DNA of 64,000 nucleotides. It comes from Paenibacillus sp. GTDB lineage: Bacteria; Bacillota; Bacilli; Paenibacillales; YIM-B00363. This document shows, in pieces, positions 16,672 to 25,235 of this stretch. The stretch's first letter is position 1, and each line of letters begins with the position of its first letter. The position numbers were made by a program, and so were the translations under genes. The stretch covers positions 186,001-250,000 of the forward strand of contig NZ_DASQNA010000039.1 of assembly GCF_035645195.1 (NCBI RefSeq), read 5' to 3'. A model generated the notes under the pieces. It had not been told where the DNA came from. It made no database searches and saw only the letters and a program-made list of their open reading frames with translations.

Positions 16672-18648
16672 ATGAGCAAATTGGAACATGCGACGAATCG
16701 TCCTTTGGAGGCGGCGAATTTGAAGCAAGTGTCGATCGAAGATCCGTTCTGGACGCCGCGGGTGCGCAACGTGACCGACACCGTCGTCCCGTACCAATGG
16801 CAGGCGCTCAACGACGAAATTCCGGGAGCGGAACCGAGCCACACGGTCGAAAATTTCCGCATCGCGGCGGGCGAAGCGGAGGGCGAATACTACGGCATGG
16901 TATTTCAGGACAGCGACCTGGGCAAATGGCTCGAGACGGTCGGCTTCGTCCTCGCGGGCGGCCGCGACCCGGAGCTCGAGCGGATCGCCGACGAGGTGAT
17001 CGACCTGCTGGAGCGCGCGCAGCAGCCGGACGGTTATTTGAACACGTACTATCAAGTGAAAGAGCCGGGTCAGCGGTGGACGAATTTGCGCGACAACCAT
17101 GAGTTATACTGCGCGGGCCATTTGATGGAGGCGGCCGTCGCGTACTATGAAGCTACCGGCAAACGGAAGTTTCTAGATGTGATGTGCCGCTATGCAGACT
17201 ACATCGGCGAGGTGTTCGGCGCGGAGCCGGGGAAGAAGCGCGGCTACGACGGGCATCCCGAAATCGAGCTGGCGCTTGTGAAGCTGGCGCGGGCGACCGG
17301 CGAGCAAAAGTATATGGAGCTCAGCAAATTTTTCGTCGACGAGCGGGGGCAGAGGCCGCATTTCTTCGAGATCGAAGCGCAGGAGCGGAACGAGCAGCCG
17401 CTGCCCGGACGGAGACAGAAGCGCATGGGCCACGATTACTTCCAGGCGCATCTGCCGGTGCGCGAGCAGAAGACGGCGGAAGGACATTCCGTCCGTGCGG
17501 TGTATTTGTACAGCGCCATGGCGGATCTCGCCGCCGCTTACAAGGACGAAACGTTGATGGAAGCTTGCAAGACGCTGTGGAAGGATGTCGTCGCCCGGAA
17601 AATGTATGTGACCGGCGGCATCGGCTCGCAGGAATACGGCGAGCGGTTCACCGTTCCGTTCGATCTGCCGAACGACCGGGCGTACGCCGAAACGTGCGCA
17701 TCGATCGGGCTCGTCTTCTGGGCGCAGCGGATGCTGCAAATCGAGAAGAACCGGGAGTACGCCGACGTCATGGAGCTGGCGCTGTACAACGGCGTATTGA
17801 GCGGCATTTCGCTCGACGGCAAGAGCTACTTCTACGTCAATCCGCTGGAGGTGTGGCCGGATACCGCCGATTTCCGCCACGACATGTCGACGGTGAAGGT
17901 GACGCGGCAGCCGTGGTTCGGCTGCGCCTGCTGCCCGCCGAACATCGCCCGTTTGATCGCGTCGCTAGGTTCCTATATTTACTCGGTCGATGCGTCCCGG
18001 TCGTCGCTGTACGTCCACTTGTTCATCGGGGGGACGATGGAGACGCAGTTGAACGGCGCGACCGTGAAGTGGACGCAACGGTCCAACTATCCGTGGGACG
18101 GCCGCATTACGATGAGCGTCGCGTTGGAGCAGCCGTCGGCATTCGACGCGTCGATCCGGATCCCGGGCTGGTGCCGCAAGGCGACCGTGAAGGTGAACGG
18201 CGAAAGCGTCGACGCGTCGCGGCTCGCGAACGGCTACTTGGTCCTCTCCCGCACGTGGACGGACGGCGACACGGTCGAGCTCGAGCTCGACATGCCGGTC
18301 GACGTCGTCCGCGCTCACCCGAACGTGCGCGAGAATGCAGGCAAGGCTGCGCTGCAGCGCGGTCCGATCGTGTACTGCTTCGAGGAAGCCGACAACGGGC
18401 CGAATTTGCGGGACCTCGTCCTGCCGGCCAACGCGCAATTCGAGGTGACGTACGACGAGGCGCTGCTCGGCGGCGTATGCACGATTTCGACGACGGGAAC
18501 TCGAACCGAGCTGCCGGACGGCGAGAATATGTCTCTGTACACGACGCGCCGGTACGAACGGGTGCCCGCGCCTGTCACCGCGATTCCGTATTACGCTTGG
18601 AGCAACCGAACGCCAGGCGAGATGACGGTCTGGATTCGAGTGGAGTAA
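16672..18648 (+). CDS. GH127 beta-L-arabinofuranosidase (DUF1680)
   Basis: 658 residues, the same length I recall for Bifidobacterium HypBA1. It has an (alpha/alpha)6 barrel with EDPFWTPR near the start, GGRDPELERIADEVIDLLERAQQPDGYLNTYY, and C-terminal beta domains. The zinc-thiolate site is intact: Glu340 and Cys342 in YAETCASIG, Cys420 and Cys421 in GCACCPPN, corresponding to Glu338, Cys340, Cys417 and Cys418 of HypBA1, where Cys417 is the nucleophile. There is no signal peptide, so it trims imported beta-arabinofuranosides in the cytoplasm. ATG 16672 is chosen over GTG 16666 because of AGAAAGGAA spacing. It is the last gene of the operon. Confidence 0.93.
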   Translation: MSKLEHATNRPLEAANLKQVSIEDPFWTPRVRNVTDTVVPYQWQALNDEIPGAEPSHTVENFRIAAGEAEGEYYGMVFQDSDLGKWLETVGFVLAGGRDPELERIADEVIDLLERAQQPDGYLNTYYQVKEPGQRWTNLRDNHELYCAGHLMEAAVAYYEATGKRKFLDVMCRYADYIGEVFGAEPGKKRGYDGHPEIELALVKLARATGEQKYMELSKFFVDERGQRPHFFEIEAQERNEQPLPGRRQKRMGHDYFQAHLPVREQKTAEGHSVRAVYLYSAMADLAAAYKDETLMEACKTLWKDVVARKMYVTGGIGSQEYGERFTVPFDLPNDRAYAETCASIGLVFWAQRMLQIEKNREYADVMELALYNGVLSGISLDGKSYFYVNPLEVWPDTADFRHDMSTVKVTRQPWFGCACCPPNIARLIASLGSYIYSVDASRSSLYVHLFIGGTMETQLNGATVKWTQRSNYPWDGRITMSVALEQPSAFDASIRIPGWCRKATVKVNGESVDASRLANGYLVLSRTWTDGDTVELELDMPVDVVRAHPNVRENAGKAALQRGPIVYCFEEADNGPNLRDLVLPANAQFEVTYDEALLGGVCTISTTGTRTELPDGENMSLYTTRRYERVPAPVTAIPYYAWSNRTPGEMTVWIRVE

Positions 18649-18674
18649 GGGAAATCTGCCATCGTTAAACGAGG

Positions 18675-18712
18675 CGCCTGACGCACGACCCGCGTCGGGC
18701 GTCTTTGGTTTG
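18675..18712 (+). terminator. intrinsic terminator of the sugar ABC/GH127 operon
   Basis: CGCCTGACGC and GCGTCGGGCG form a 10-bp stem (one G-T pair) around a 7-base loop, followed by TCTTTGGTTTG. Confidence 0.75.
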
Positions 18713-18754
18713 CTCGTTCTCCATCCTATGGATCTATTCCCTATAAAAACAACC

Positions 18755-18784
18755 TTGTCTCTTGAAATCTATCCCAATTATACT
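18755..18784 (+). promoter_or_regulatory. sigma-A-type promoter of the subtilase gene
   Basis: TTGTCT (18755-18760) and TATACT (18779-18784) are 18 bases apart, 33 bases upstream of the start codon, and lie in an AT-rich pocket. Confidence 0.55.
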
Positions 18785-18817
18785 AGTAAGTAGGTTTTGA
18801 GGGAGAGGAGAGCGATC

Positions 18818-21800
18818 ATGAACATTCGATGGCGTTCCAGCATCGCCGCATTGGCTTCGGCCGCGTTGTTGGCATCGTCCTTCGGCTTGTCCGGGCCTGC
18901 GCTGCCGGTCCGTGCGGAGGGCGTGGCGGCGGGCGCGGAGGAAGCCGCGGCGGTTTCCGACGAGCTTCGGGCTCCATACGTTGAAGGCGAGCTGCTAGTT
19001 TCGTATAAACCCGAGGTAAAGCCGGCCGACGCTTCGCGGGTGCGGCAGTCGCATTTGCTAGCGCCGAAGGAGCGGTTCGAGAAGCTCCGCGCCGAGCTCG
19101 TCGAGCTGCCGGAGGGAACCGACGTGGAGGAGGCGATCCGGGATCTGAAGGCGAATCCGCTCGTCGCCCACGTTCAGCCGAACTACGTCTATTATCCGGC
19201 GAATGGAAACGTGTCCCCGACCTCGTACGATTATGAGCAAAATTGGGGACTGGAAAACCGCGGTCAGCTCATTCGCAACGAGGCGAATTCCGGCATCACC
19301 GGCGAATACGGCGTCGATATCGGAGCGGCCGATGTTTGGTCGCGGAGCGACATTCGGCTAAATAAAGTGATCGTCGCCGTCATCGATACCGGGGTGGACA
19401 TCAACCATCCGGAATTGAACGGCCGCATTTGGGTGAACGAGGACGAGGTGCCGAACAACGGCATCGACGACGACCGGAACGGCTATGTGGACGACGTGAA
19501 CGGATGGGACTTCTACAACGAGGACAACACGGTGTACGACGATCCGGAAGAGGATCAGCACGGCACCCACGTCGCGGCGACGATCGCGGGCATTCGCGGC
19601 AACGGCGGCGCGGCCGGCGTCGCCGACAACGCGGTCATCATGCCGGTGAAGTTTATGGGACCGAACGGCGGCACGACGATGGACGCGGTGCGGGCGATCG
19701 AGTACGCCGCGGCGAACGGCGCGCGCATTTCCAACAACAGCTGGAACAACGACTCCCCGATCGTCGACGCCTTGCTGAAGCAGGCGATCGATTCGGCGGA
19801 TACGCTGTTTATCGGCGCGGCCGGCAACGGGGATGAGTACGGCGACGGCGTCAACACCGATCTAGCCGCGATTTCGCCGAGCAACGTCCGCAGCGAAAAG
19901 CAAATTACGGTAGCGGCGATCGATCCGTCGGGAAATCTAGCCGCCTTCTCCAACTACGGTCCGGAAACGGTGCATCTCGCCGCGCCGGGCGTCGCCATTT
20001 ACAACGCTGTGCCCGGGGGCAAGTACGCGTATCTCAACGGCACGTCGATGGCCGCGCCGCACGTAGCGGGCATCGCGGCCGTCGCGATGGGGCAGAAGCA
20101 GCTGACGGTCGCCCAGACGAGACGGCTGCTGCTGGAATCGGGCGTCGCGCTCACGTCGCTCGCCGGGAAAGTGTCGACCGGGAAGATGGCGAGCCTCGCG
20201 AGCGTCGTCCATACGTCGCCGAGCCGCATCGACATCGAGCGGAGCAGCGACGTCGAATTCGAGCCGGCCGAGCTGACGGTGTCGCTGTGGACGAGCGAAT
20301 ACGGGGGGGTGAAGGCGAACGAGGATTGGATCGAGCTCGAGCTGCGCGGCGTCGATCCGGGGGGGCTTACGGCCGGCTCGATTACCGTCAACGGCGCCCC
20401 GTTAGGTACTTCATCGGGGTTCGAGCGGACGCTGCGCGGCGTTCGATTCCTTACGCCCGTAGACGTCGCCGGCGGATCGGCCGCGGCGATCCGGTTCGCT
20501 TCTCCGGTGCGGAACGGACAGACCGGCACGTATACGATCCGGGCGGCGACCAGCAACGATCCGGGCGGCATCGCATCCGGCGCGTTCGCCGTCGCGCCCG
20601 ACGCGGCGGGACCCGTGCTGCGGCTCGATACGGAGGAGATCGCGCTCCGGTCGGAAGGCGGCGCGACGGTCACGCAGACGGTCTATGCGCAGCTGACGAA
20701 CGAGACGTTCACGGGCAGCGCAGGGGACGTCTTCGGTCCGGATCGGGTCGTCGTGAGCGATTTGCTCGAAGGGCTGGACGTCACCGTGAGGAAACAGGGC
20801 GAATCGACGGTTTCCATCGAGGTGTACGGGGATTCGCTGGCCGAATATGCCGAGTTGAATTGGAAGTTTTCGCTCGCGTTCCAAGACGCGGCCTTCGCGG
20901 GCGGAGACGCCGACGCCGTGGGCGGTGCGTCTCGCACCTTATATTTGTCCTACTATAATGACAGCGCTCGGACGCCGACCCTAGAGTACTATAATTATAA
21001 ATTTATCGAGAGCAACAAGAACGACGGCACGATCGATACGGCCGTTACGGCGCGATTGTTCGATGCTTCGTTCGCAGGCAGTCCGGGGCAGCCGTTGACG
21101 CCGGATCACATTGCGTTCGACGGCGTTCCGGCCGGGCTGACGCCGCAGGCGACGTTCGGTCCCGACAATACCGTGAACATTCGGCTGACAGGGCGCGCTT
21201 CTTCCCATGCGGCCGCGAATTCGACCGCCGGTATGGCGGTACGTTTCCTGGACGGCGCGTTCGCCGGCGTCGACGCGGACGTGGTCGCTCGCGCGCATGC
21301 GGGCGTCGATGTCATCTTCAAAGACGGGGCCGGGCAGCCGGGGAACGTCGAGGCCCGGCAGAGCGGCGGCTCCGTCAACATTACGTGGAACGCCGCGGCC
21401 GGTGCGGATCGGTACGTCGTGCTCCGGTCGGAAACCGGGCAGCGGTATGCCCCGATCGCGGAGCTGGCGCCGACTCGGACGTCGTTCACCGACGAGCTGT
21501 ACGGGCGAATCGCGTCGTCGTATTATTACCGGGTCGACGCATACAAGGGCGGCGTCGCCACCCGATCCCAGCCGAGCCGCGTCCAATTCGCGACAGACCA
21601 GTCGTACTTCTACGGGGTCATTCAATTGAACGGATCGCCCGAGCATGGCACGACGTTCACCGTTCGCAGGCAGAACGGCGCGACGCTGTATACGGCGACG
21701 TACGACGCGAATCGGCCGACCGCTTCTCGATTCGAGCGGTATGGCGTGATGTATAAATCGGCCGGCTACTTGGACGTGTATTTCTACGCGCCGGACGGGA

Positions 21801-23269
21801 CGTACGAGATTACGGCCGAGAACGGGGCGCGGAAGGCGTCGGGAACCGTATCGACGGGTACCGCGTTCCTGAGCGACGGCAAGCAAATTTATCATCTGAA
21901 GGCGATGGATACGCTGCTGCTCGTCGACCCGGCCTCCGGCGGAGGCAACAACGGCGGGGGCGGCGGAGGGGCTCCGCCCGGAGGCGGCGGCGGCGGCTTC
22001 GTGCCGATCGTCGTCCCGCCGCCGGCGGACGGGGAACCTAACTTTGCGGAAGACGGGGACGATTTGGTGTATAAGCCTTCTGCGGTTTCCGAGACGCGGA
22101 ACGGCGTCGAGGTTGCCGTCGTCGAGCTGACGGGCAAGGAGCTGGAGGATGCACTGAAGCGGAGCGACGGGCCGGCCGGCAAGCTCGTCATCGAGGTGGC
22201 GACGGCGGGGGCGGCCGAAGTGCGGCTTCCGATCGACGCATGGGTTTCAGCGGACAGGTTCCCGGTTATGGAAATTCGCACGAGCCGGGCTTCGTACCGA
22301 TTGCCGAAGGCGCTGCTGCGTCCGGATGCGTTAGCCGAGCGGTTCGGGACGGCCGGAGGCGCGTCGTGGAGCGCCGTCGTCGCGGTGACCCCCGTCGCCG
22401 GCGGCGACGCTTCGACGGTCCGAGCGGCGGCGTCCCGCGCGGGGGCATCGACGATCGGCGACCCGGTCGATTTCGCGCTTCGCGTGACGTCCGGCGATCG
22501 GGAGTTCGCGTACGACGACTTCGGCGACACGTACGTCGAACGCACGATGACGGTGGACGGGACGCTGAACGCGCGGAACGCGACGGCGGCGCGGTTCGAC
22601 TCGGCGACGGGCGCGCTGTCGTTCGTGCCGGCGACGTTCCGGACGAGCGGCGGCAAGACGAAGGCGACGCTGAAGCGGAACGGGAACAGCGTGTACGTCC
22701 TGCTGCAGTCGAAGCGCGAGTTCGCCGACATGGCGGGCCATTGGGCGGAAGCGGACGTCGAGCTGCTCGCCGGGAAGCTGGTGCTGAACGGCACCGGAGC
22801 GGATGCGTTCTCGCCGGAGAGCGCGGTGACGCGGGCGGAATTCGCGGCGATGCTGACGCGCGCGCTCGGCCTCTCGCCGGAGCCGTCCGCGGCCGCGGCG
22901 TTCGCGGATGTGCCGGCCGACGCCTGGTACGCGGGTGCGGTCGGCGCGGCGGCGGACGCGGGCCTCGTCACCGGGTTCGACGGCGGCGCGTTCCGGCCGA
23001 ACGAGCGCATCACGCGCGAGCAAATGGCCGTTATGTTCGGCAGGGCGCTCGACTTCGCCGGGGCGACGGCCGCCACCGGCGCGGGCGCGGCGTTCGCCGA
23101 TCGGGCGTCGATCAGCCCGTGGGCGGTCGACGCGGTCGCGAAGGCGAGCGCGGCGGGCATCGTCGGGGGCAACCCCGACGGCACGTTCGCGCCGGCGGCC
23201 GCGGCGGATCGCGCGCAGGCGGCGGTCATGCTGCGGCGCTTGCTGCAGCGGGTCGACTTTATCGATTAA
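18818..23269 (+). CDS. cell-surface subtilisin-like protease with SLH anchor
   Basis: 1483 residues. Domains in order: signal peptide to about residue 35; I9-like propeptide (VEGELLVSYKPEVK to HVQPNYVYYP); peptidase S8 domain with Asp in VAVIDTGVD (about 189), His in DQHGTHVA (about 248) and Ser in NGTSMAAPH (about 410); several beta-sandwich modules; a fibronectin type III-like domain near residues 840-930; a Gly/Pro-rich linker (about 1045-1075); a further beta module; and three SLH repeats (ADMAGHWAE, FADVPADAWYAG, DRASISPWAVDAV) that bind pyruvylated cell-wall polymer. ATG 18818 follows GAGAGGAGAG. A monocistronic unit between a promoter and a strong terminator. Substrate unknown. Confidence 0.93.
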   Translation: MNIRWRSSIAALASAALLASSFGLSGPALPVRAEGVAAGAEEAAAVSDELRAPYVEGELLVSYKPEVKPADASRVRQSHLLAPKERFEKLRAELVELPEGTDVEEAIRDLKANPLVAHVQPNYVYYPANGNVSPTSYDYEQNWGLENRGQLIRNEANSGITGEYGVDIGAADVWSRSDIRLNKVIVAVIDTGVDINHPELNGRIWVNEDEVPNNGIDDDRNGYVDDVNGWDFYNEDNTVYDDPEEDQHGTHVAATIAGIRGNGGAAGVADNAVIMPVKFMGPNGGTTMDAVRAIEYAAANGARISNNSWNNDSPIVDALLKQAIDSADTLFIGAAGNGDEYGDGVNTDLAAISPSNVRSEKQITVAAIDPSGNLAAFSNYGPETVHLAAPGVAIYNAVPGGKYAYLNGTSMAAPHVAGIAAVAMGQKQLTVAQTRRLLLESGVALTSLAGKVSTGKMASLASVVHTSPSRIDIERSSDVEFEPAELTVSLWTSEYGGVKANEDWIELELRGVDPGGLTAGSITVNGAPLGTSSGFERTLRGVRFLTPVDVAGGSAAAIRFASPVRNGQTGTYTIRAATSNDPGGIASGAFAVAPDAAGPVLRLDTEEIALRSEGGATVTQTVYAQLTNETFTGSAGDVFGPDRVVVSDLLEGLDVTVRKQGESTVSIEVYGDSLAEYAELNWKFSLAFQDAAFAGGDADAVGGASRTLYLSYYNDSARTPTLEYYNYKFIESNKNDGTIDTAVTARLFDASFAGSPGQPLTPDHIAFDGVPAGLTPQATFGPDNTVNIRLTGRASSHAAANSTAGMAVRFLDGAFAGVDADVVARAHAGVDVIFKDGAGQPGNVEARQSGGSVNITWNAAAGADRYVVLRSETGQRYAPIAELAPTRTSFTDELYGRIASSYYYRVDAYKGGVATRSQPSRVQFATDQSYFYGVIQLNGSPEHGTTFTVRRQNGATLYTATYDANRPTASRFERYGVMYKSAGYLDVYFYAPDGTYEITAENGARKASGTVSTGTAFLSDGKQIYHLKAMDTLLLVDPASGGGNNGGGGGGAPPGGGGGGFVPIVVPPPADGEPNFAEDGDDLVYKPSAVSETRNGVEVAVVELTGKELEDALKRSDGPAGKLVIEVATAGAAEVRLPIDAWVSADRFPVMEIRTSRASYRLPKALLRPDALAERFGTAGGASWSAVVAVTPVAGGDASTVRAAASRAGASTIGDPVDFALRVTSGDREFAYDDFGDTYVERTMTVDGTLNARNATAARFDSATGALSFVPATFRTSGGKTKATLKRNGNSVYVLLQSKREFADMAGHWAEADVELLAGKLVLNGTGADAFSPESAVTRAEFAAMLTRALGLSPEPSAAAAFADVPADAWYAGAVGAAADAGLVTGFDGGAFRPNERITREQMAVMFGRALDFAGATAATGAGAAFADRASISPWAVDAVAKASAAGIVGGNPDGTFAPAAAADRAQAAVMLRRLLQRVDFID

Positions 23270-23278
23270 GTTGCTGCG

Positions 23279-23311
23279 AACCGCAGCCCTTCGGGGCTGC
23301 GGTTTTCGTTT
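23279..23311 (+). terminator. intrinsic terminator of the subtilase gene
   Basis: AACCGCAGCCC and GGGCTGCGGTT form a perfect 11-bp stem with a TTCG loop, followed by TTCGTTTG. Confidence 0.9.
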
Positions 23312-23393
23312 GCTTCCGGGAGGGGATGTATAAATTTCCTTGCGGTGCCGCACCCTACAGGGGATGGGTATTTTTTGGAAGGGGGACGTCATC

Positions 23394-23648
23394 ATGGCGA
23401 CGAACGACGCTTCGCGGTCCGCGCTGACGGGGGCGGAGCTGGTGCGGCTGTCGCAGGCGCTGCAGCTCGAAGAGCGGCTCGCGCATTGGTTCGCGCTCGG
23501 CGCGGCGGAATGCGGGCAGGCGCAGCTGCGCGGCTATTTCGCGCACCAAGCCGAACGGGGCGGCGAGCGGCTGGACGAGCTGGCGCGCACGCTGCAGGCT
23601 TACGCCGGCGCCGGCCGAGCATATCCGAATACGGGGGTCTACATGTGA
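23394..23648 (+). CDS. small CotF-like spore coat protein candidate
   Basis: 84 residues, mostly helical: AELVRLSQALQLEERLAHWF and LRGYFAHQAERGGERLDELARTLQAY resemble the paired helices of small CotF/ferritin-like coat proteins in Paenibacillus. ATG 23394 follows GGAAGGGGGACGTC. Its stop codon overlaps the start of the next gene (ATGA), and that gene has a clearer CotF-type domain, so both are probably made together in the mother cell during sporulation. The family call is by pattern only. Confidence 0.6.
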   Translation: MATNDASRSALTGAELVRLSQALQLEERLAHWFALGAAECGQAQLRGYFAHQAERGGERLDELARTLQAYAGAGRAYPNTGVYM

Positions 23649-24646
23649 TGATTCCGGGCATGATGGAACGGACGGCGCCGTCGCGCCGCGGAGGGCTGCC
23701 GGACGCCGTGCTGGCGGGCGCGATCCTCGGCGAGCTGCGGCAGGCCGTGTTGATGTATATGGAAGCGGCGCTGGAGGCGACGACGCCGGACGTGCGCCGG
23801 TTGTTCGAGCGGCTCGGCTACGACGCCGCGAGACAGCACGAGCTGCTCTCGTCGATGATGCGGCAGCACGCTCTGCTGGAGCCGGGCTTCCCGGCGCCGG
23901 CGCAAGAGGTGCAGCGGGCGGCGTCGCGCGCGGCGGAGGCGGCGCGGGCGGTGACGCAGCGGGCGCGGGAGCCGCAGGCCCCGCATCAAGCGGCGCCTCA
24001 GGCGATGCATCAGGCCGGGCGCCAAGCGATGCCGCAGGCGATGGCGCCGCAGTTCGCGGGCGCGCCGACGATGCGGCCGGCGCACGTGTACGCGCCGCCG
24101 GAGCCGCCGCGCTTCGCGGGCTACGCCCCGCCCCAAATGGGGGCGCAGCCGCGGCTAGGCGCGCAACCGGGGCCAGGCCCGCAGCCGGCGCCGCGGCCGC
24201 CGGAGTTCGCGCAGCCGCACGCGATGCCGTTCGGCGGCGCGCCGACGGCCGCGTACGTGCCGCCGCAGCCGCAGCAGCAAGCTCGGTCGCAGGCGCAGCA
24301 GGCGATGCCGCGTTACGCGGAGCCGCCGCGCGCAGCCGCGCAGCCGCCGTTGACGGCGCAGCACGCGCAGCCGATGCAGCCGCGCTACGCGGAGCCGCCG
24401 GCCGAAGGCGCGAAGAGCGCGTCGGAGGCGCCGCCGCCGATGCGGGACGCGGAGCCGGCGGAATCGTCCGCGCTCCGCGAGGAGGCGTCGCTGCAGGCGC
24501 AGGCGGACGCCGCCGAAGCCGCGCCGCCGGCGTCCGTGCCCGCGGCGCCGGCGACGAAGCGGCCCCGCCGCACGAAAGCGGCCGCCGCCGCCGACACGCA
24601 AGCCGCCGACGCCCATGGCGGCGAATCGGAGCAGCTGACCACATAG
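23648..24646 (+). CDS. CotF-type spore coat protein with long Ala/Pro/Gln-rich tail
   Basis: 332 residues. The first 85 form a ferritin-like helical domain typical of CotF coat proteins (LAGAILGELRQAVLMYMEAA, LFERLGYDAARQHELLSSMM). The remaining 245 residues are low-complexity: Gln/Ala/Pro-rich with recurring RYAEPP, PQAM and AQP motifs, ending in a basic KRPRRTK patch. The start at 23648 overlaps the previous stop. The open frame upstream to 23345 is a shadow of the small coat gene. The tail resembles the disordered regions of coat and exosporium proteins that pack or cross-link; function there is inferred. No transmembrane or signal segment. Confidence 0.7.
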   Translation: MIPGMMERTAPSRRGGLPDAVLAGAILGELRQAVLMYMEAALEATTPDVRRLFERLGYDAARQHELLSSMMRQHALLEPGFPAPAQEVQRAASRAAEAARAVTQRAREPQAPHQAAPQAMHQAGRQAMPQAMAPQFAGAPTMRPAHVYAPPEPPRFAGYAPPQMGAQPRLGAQPGPGPQPAPRPPEFAQPHAMPFGGAPTAAYVPPQPQQQARSQAQQAMPRYAEPPRAAAQPPLTAQHAQPMQPRYAEPPAEGAKSASEAPPPMRDAEPAESSALREEASLQAQADAAEAAPPASVPAAPATKRPRRTKAAAAADTQAADAHGGESEQLTT

Positions 24647-24656
24647 CCGCCGCAAG

Positions 24657-24700
24657 CAAGCCCTGCGCAGCGACAAGCCGCGCAGGGCTTGTTTTGATAT
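24657..24700 (+). terminator. intrinsic terminator of the coat gene pair
   Basis: CAAGCCCTGCGC and GCGCAGGGCTTG form a perfect 12-bp stem with an 11-base loop, followed by TTTTGATATTTG. Confidence 0.9.
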
Positions 24701-25235
24701 TTGCTTGTAACCGCTTCCGCACGTTCTGGTACGATACTCCGCATTCTGTACAACAAGCTAACGATCTTGATTTGGAAGGCGATCGAAAATCGACGGGATG
24801 GAAATCAGCCGCATCGTGACGTCGAACTCCAAGTTTTATTTTCATCAAGGAGCGAAGGTGCAGTACGACCGTTCTTCGCGGCAGCAAGCTGTAACGCCGC
24901 TGTAAGCTTGACTTCGCGGGACGAGGGCCGATGAATTCGGCTCTTGTCCGCATTCTTCCGCTCCCTGTTTCCAAGAGACCGCGGCATAGTATAAACTAAT
25001 GGGAAAACGGTTTCATTCAGACGAAGGAACTCGGTACTCTTAAAGCGAAGCCGGTATCCGATCATCGCCGTGTCGGCTGCGCCGTCTTGTTGATCACCGG
25101 CCAGGCAAGCCCAAATTATTGTTCACGCACGGCATCGAAGGCGTGCATTAACGCAGAACCGGGAATTCCGAGGCTGGAAGCGCGGAAGCGGCGGAGGGAC
25201 CAGAATGAACGAACGAAGAATAGGAGGAGAACGGG
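24701..25235 (+). other. 535-base leader region without a convincing gene
   Basis: The stretch holds a possible promoter and cre-like site (listed separately) and the RBS of the esterase gene. A 35-codon frame from ATG 24798 to TAA 24905 (MEISRIVTSNSKFYFHQG...) reads protein-like but has no good Shine-Dalgarno site and no recognised family; it may be a gene fragment. Nothing else is supported. Confidence 0.5.
24968..25015 (+). promoter_or_regulatory. candidate promoter with cre-like site for the esterase/pectinesterase pair
   Basis: TTTCCA (24968-24973) and TATAAA (24990-24995) are 16 bases apart. GGAAAACGGTTTCA (25002-25015) matches the CcpA cre consensus at 13 of 14 positions and starts 6 bases past the -10 box, the same geometry as the perfect cre site at 13375. 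The leader to the first gene would be about 230 bases. Confidence 0.45.

Noticed and set aside
23345-23647. N-terminal extension of the CotF-type gene
   Set aside because: Arg/Ala-rich shadow of the small coat gene; the ATGA overlap at 23648 gives a natural start.
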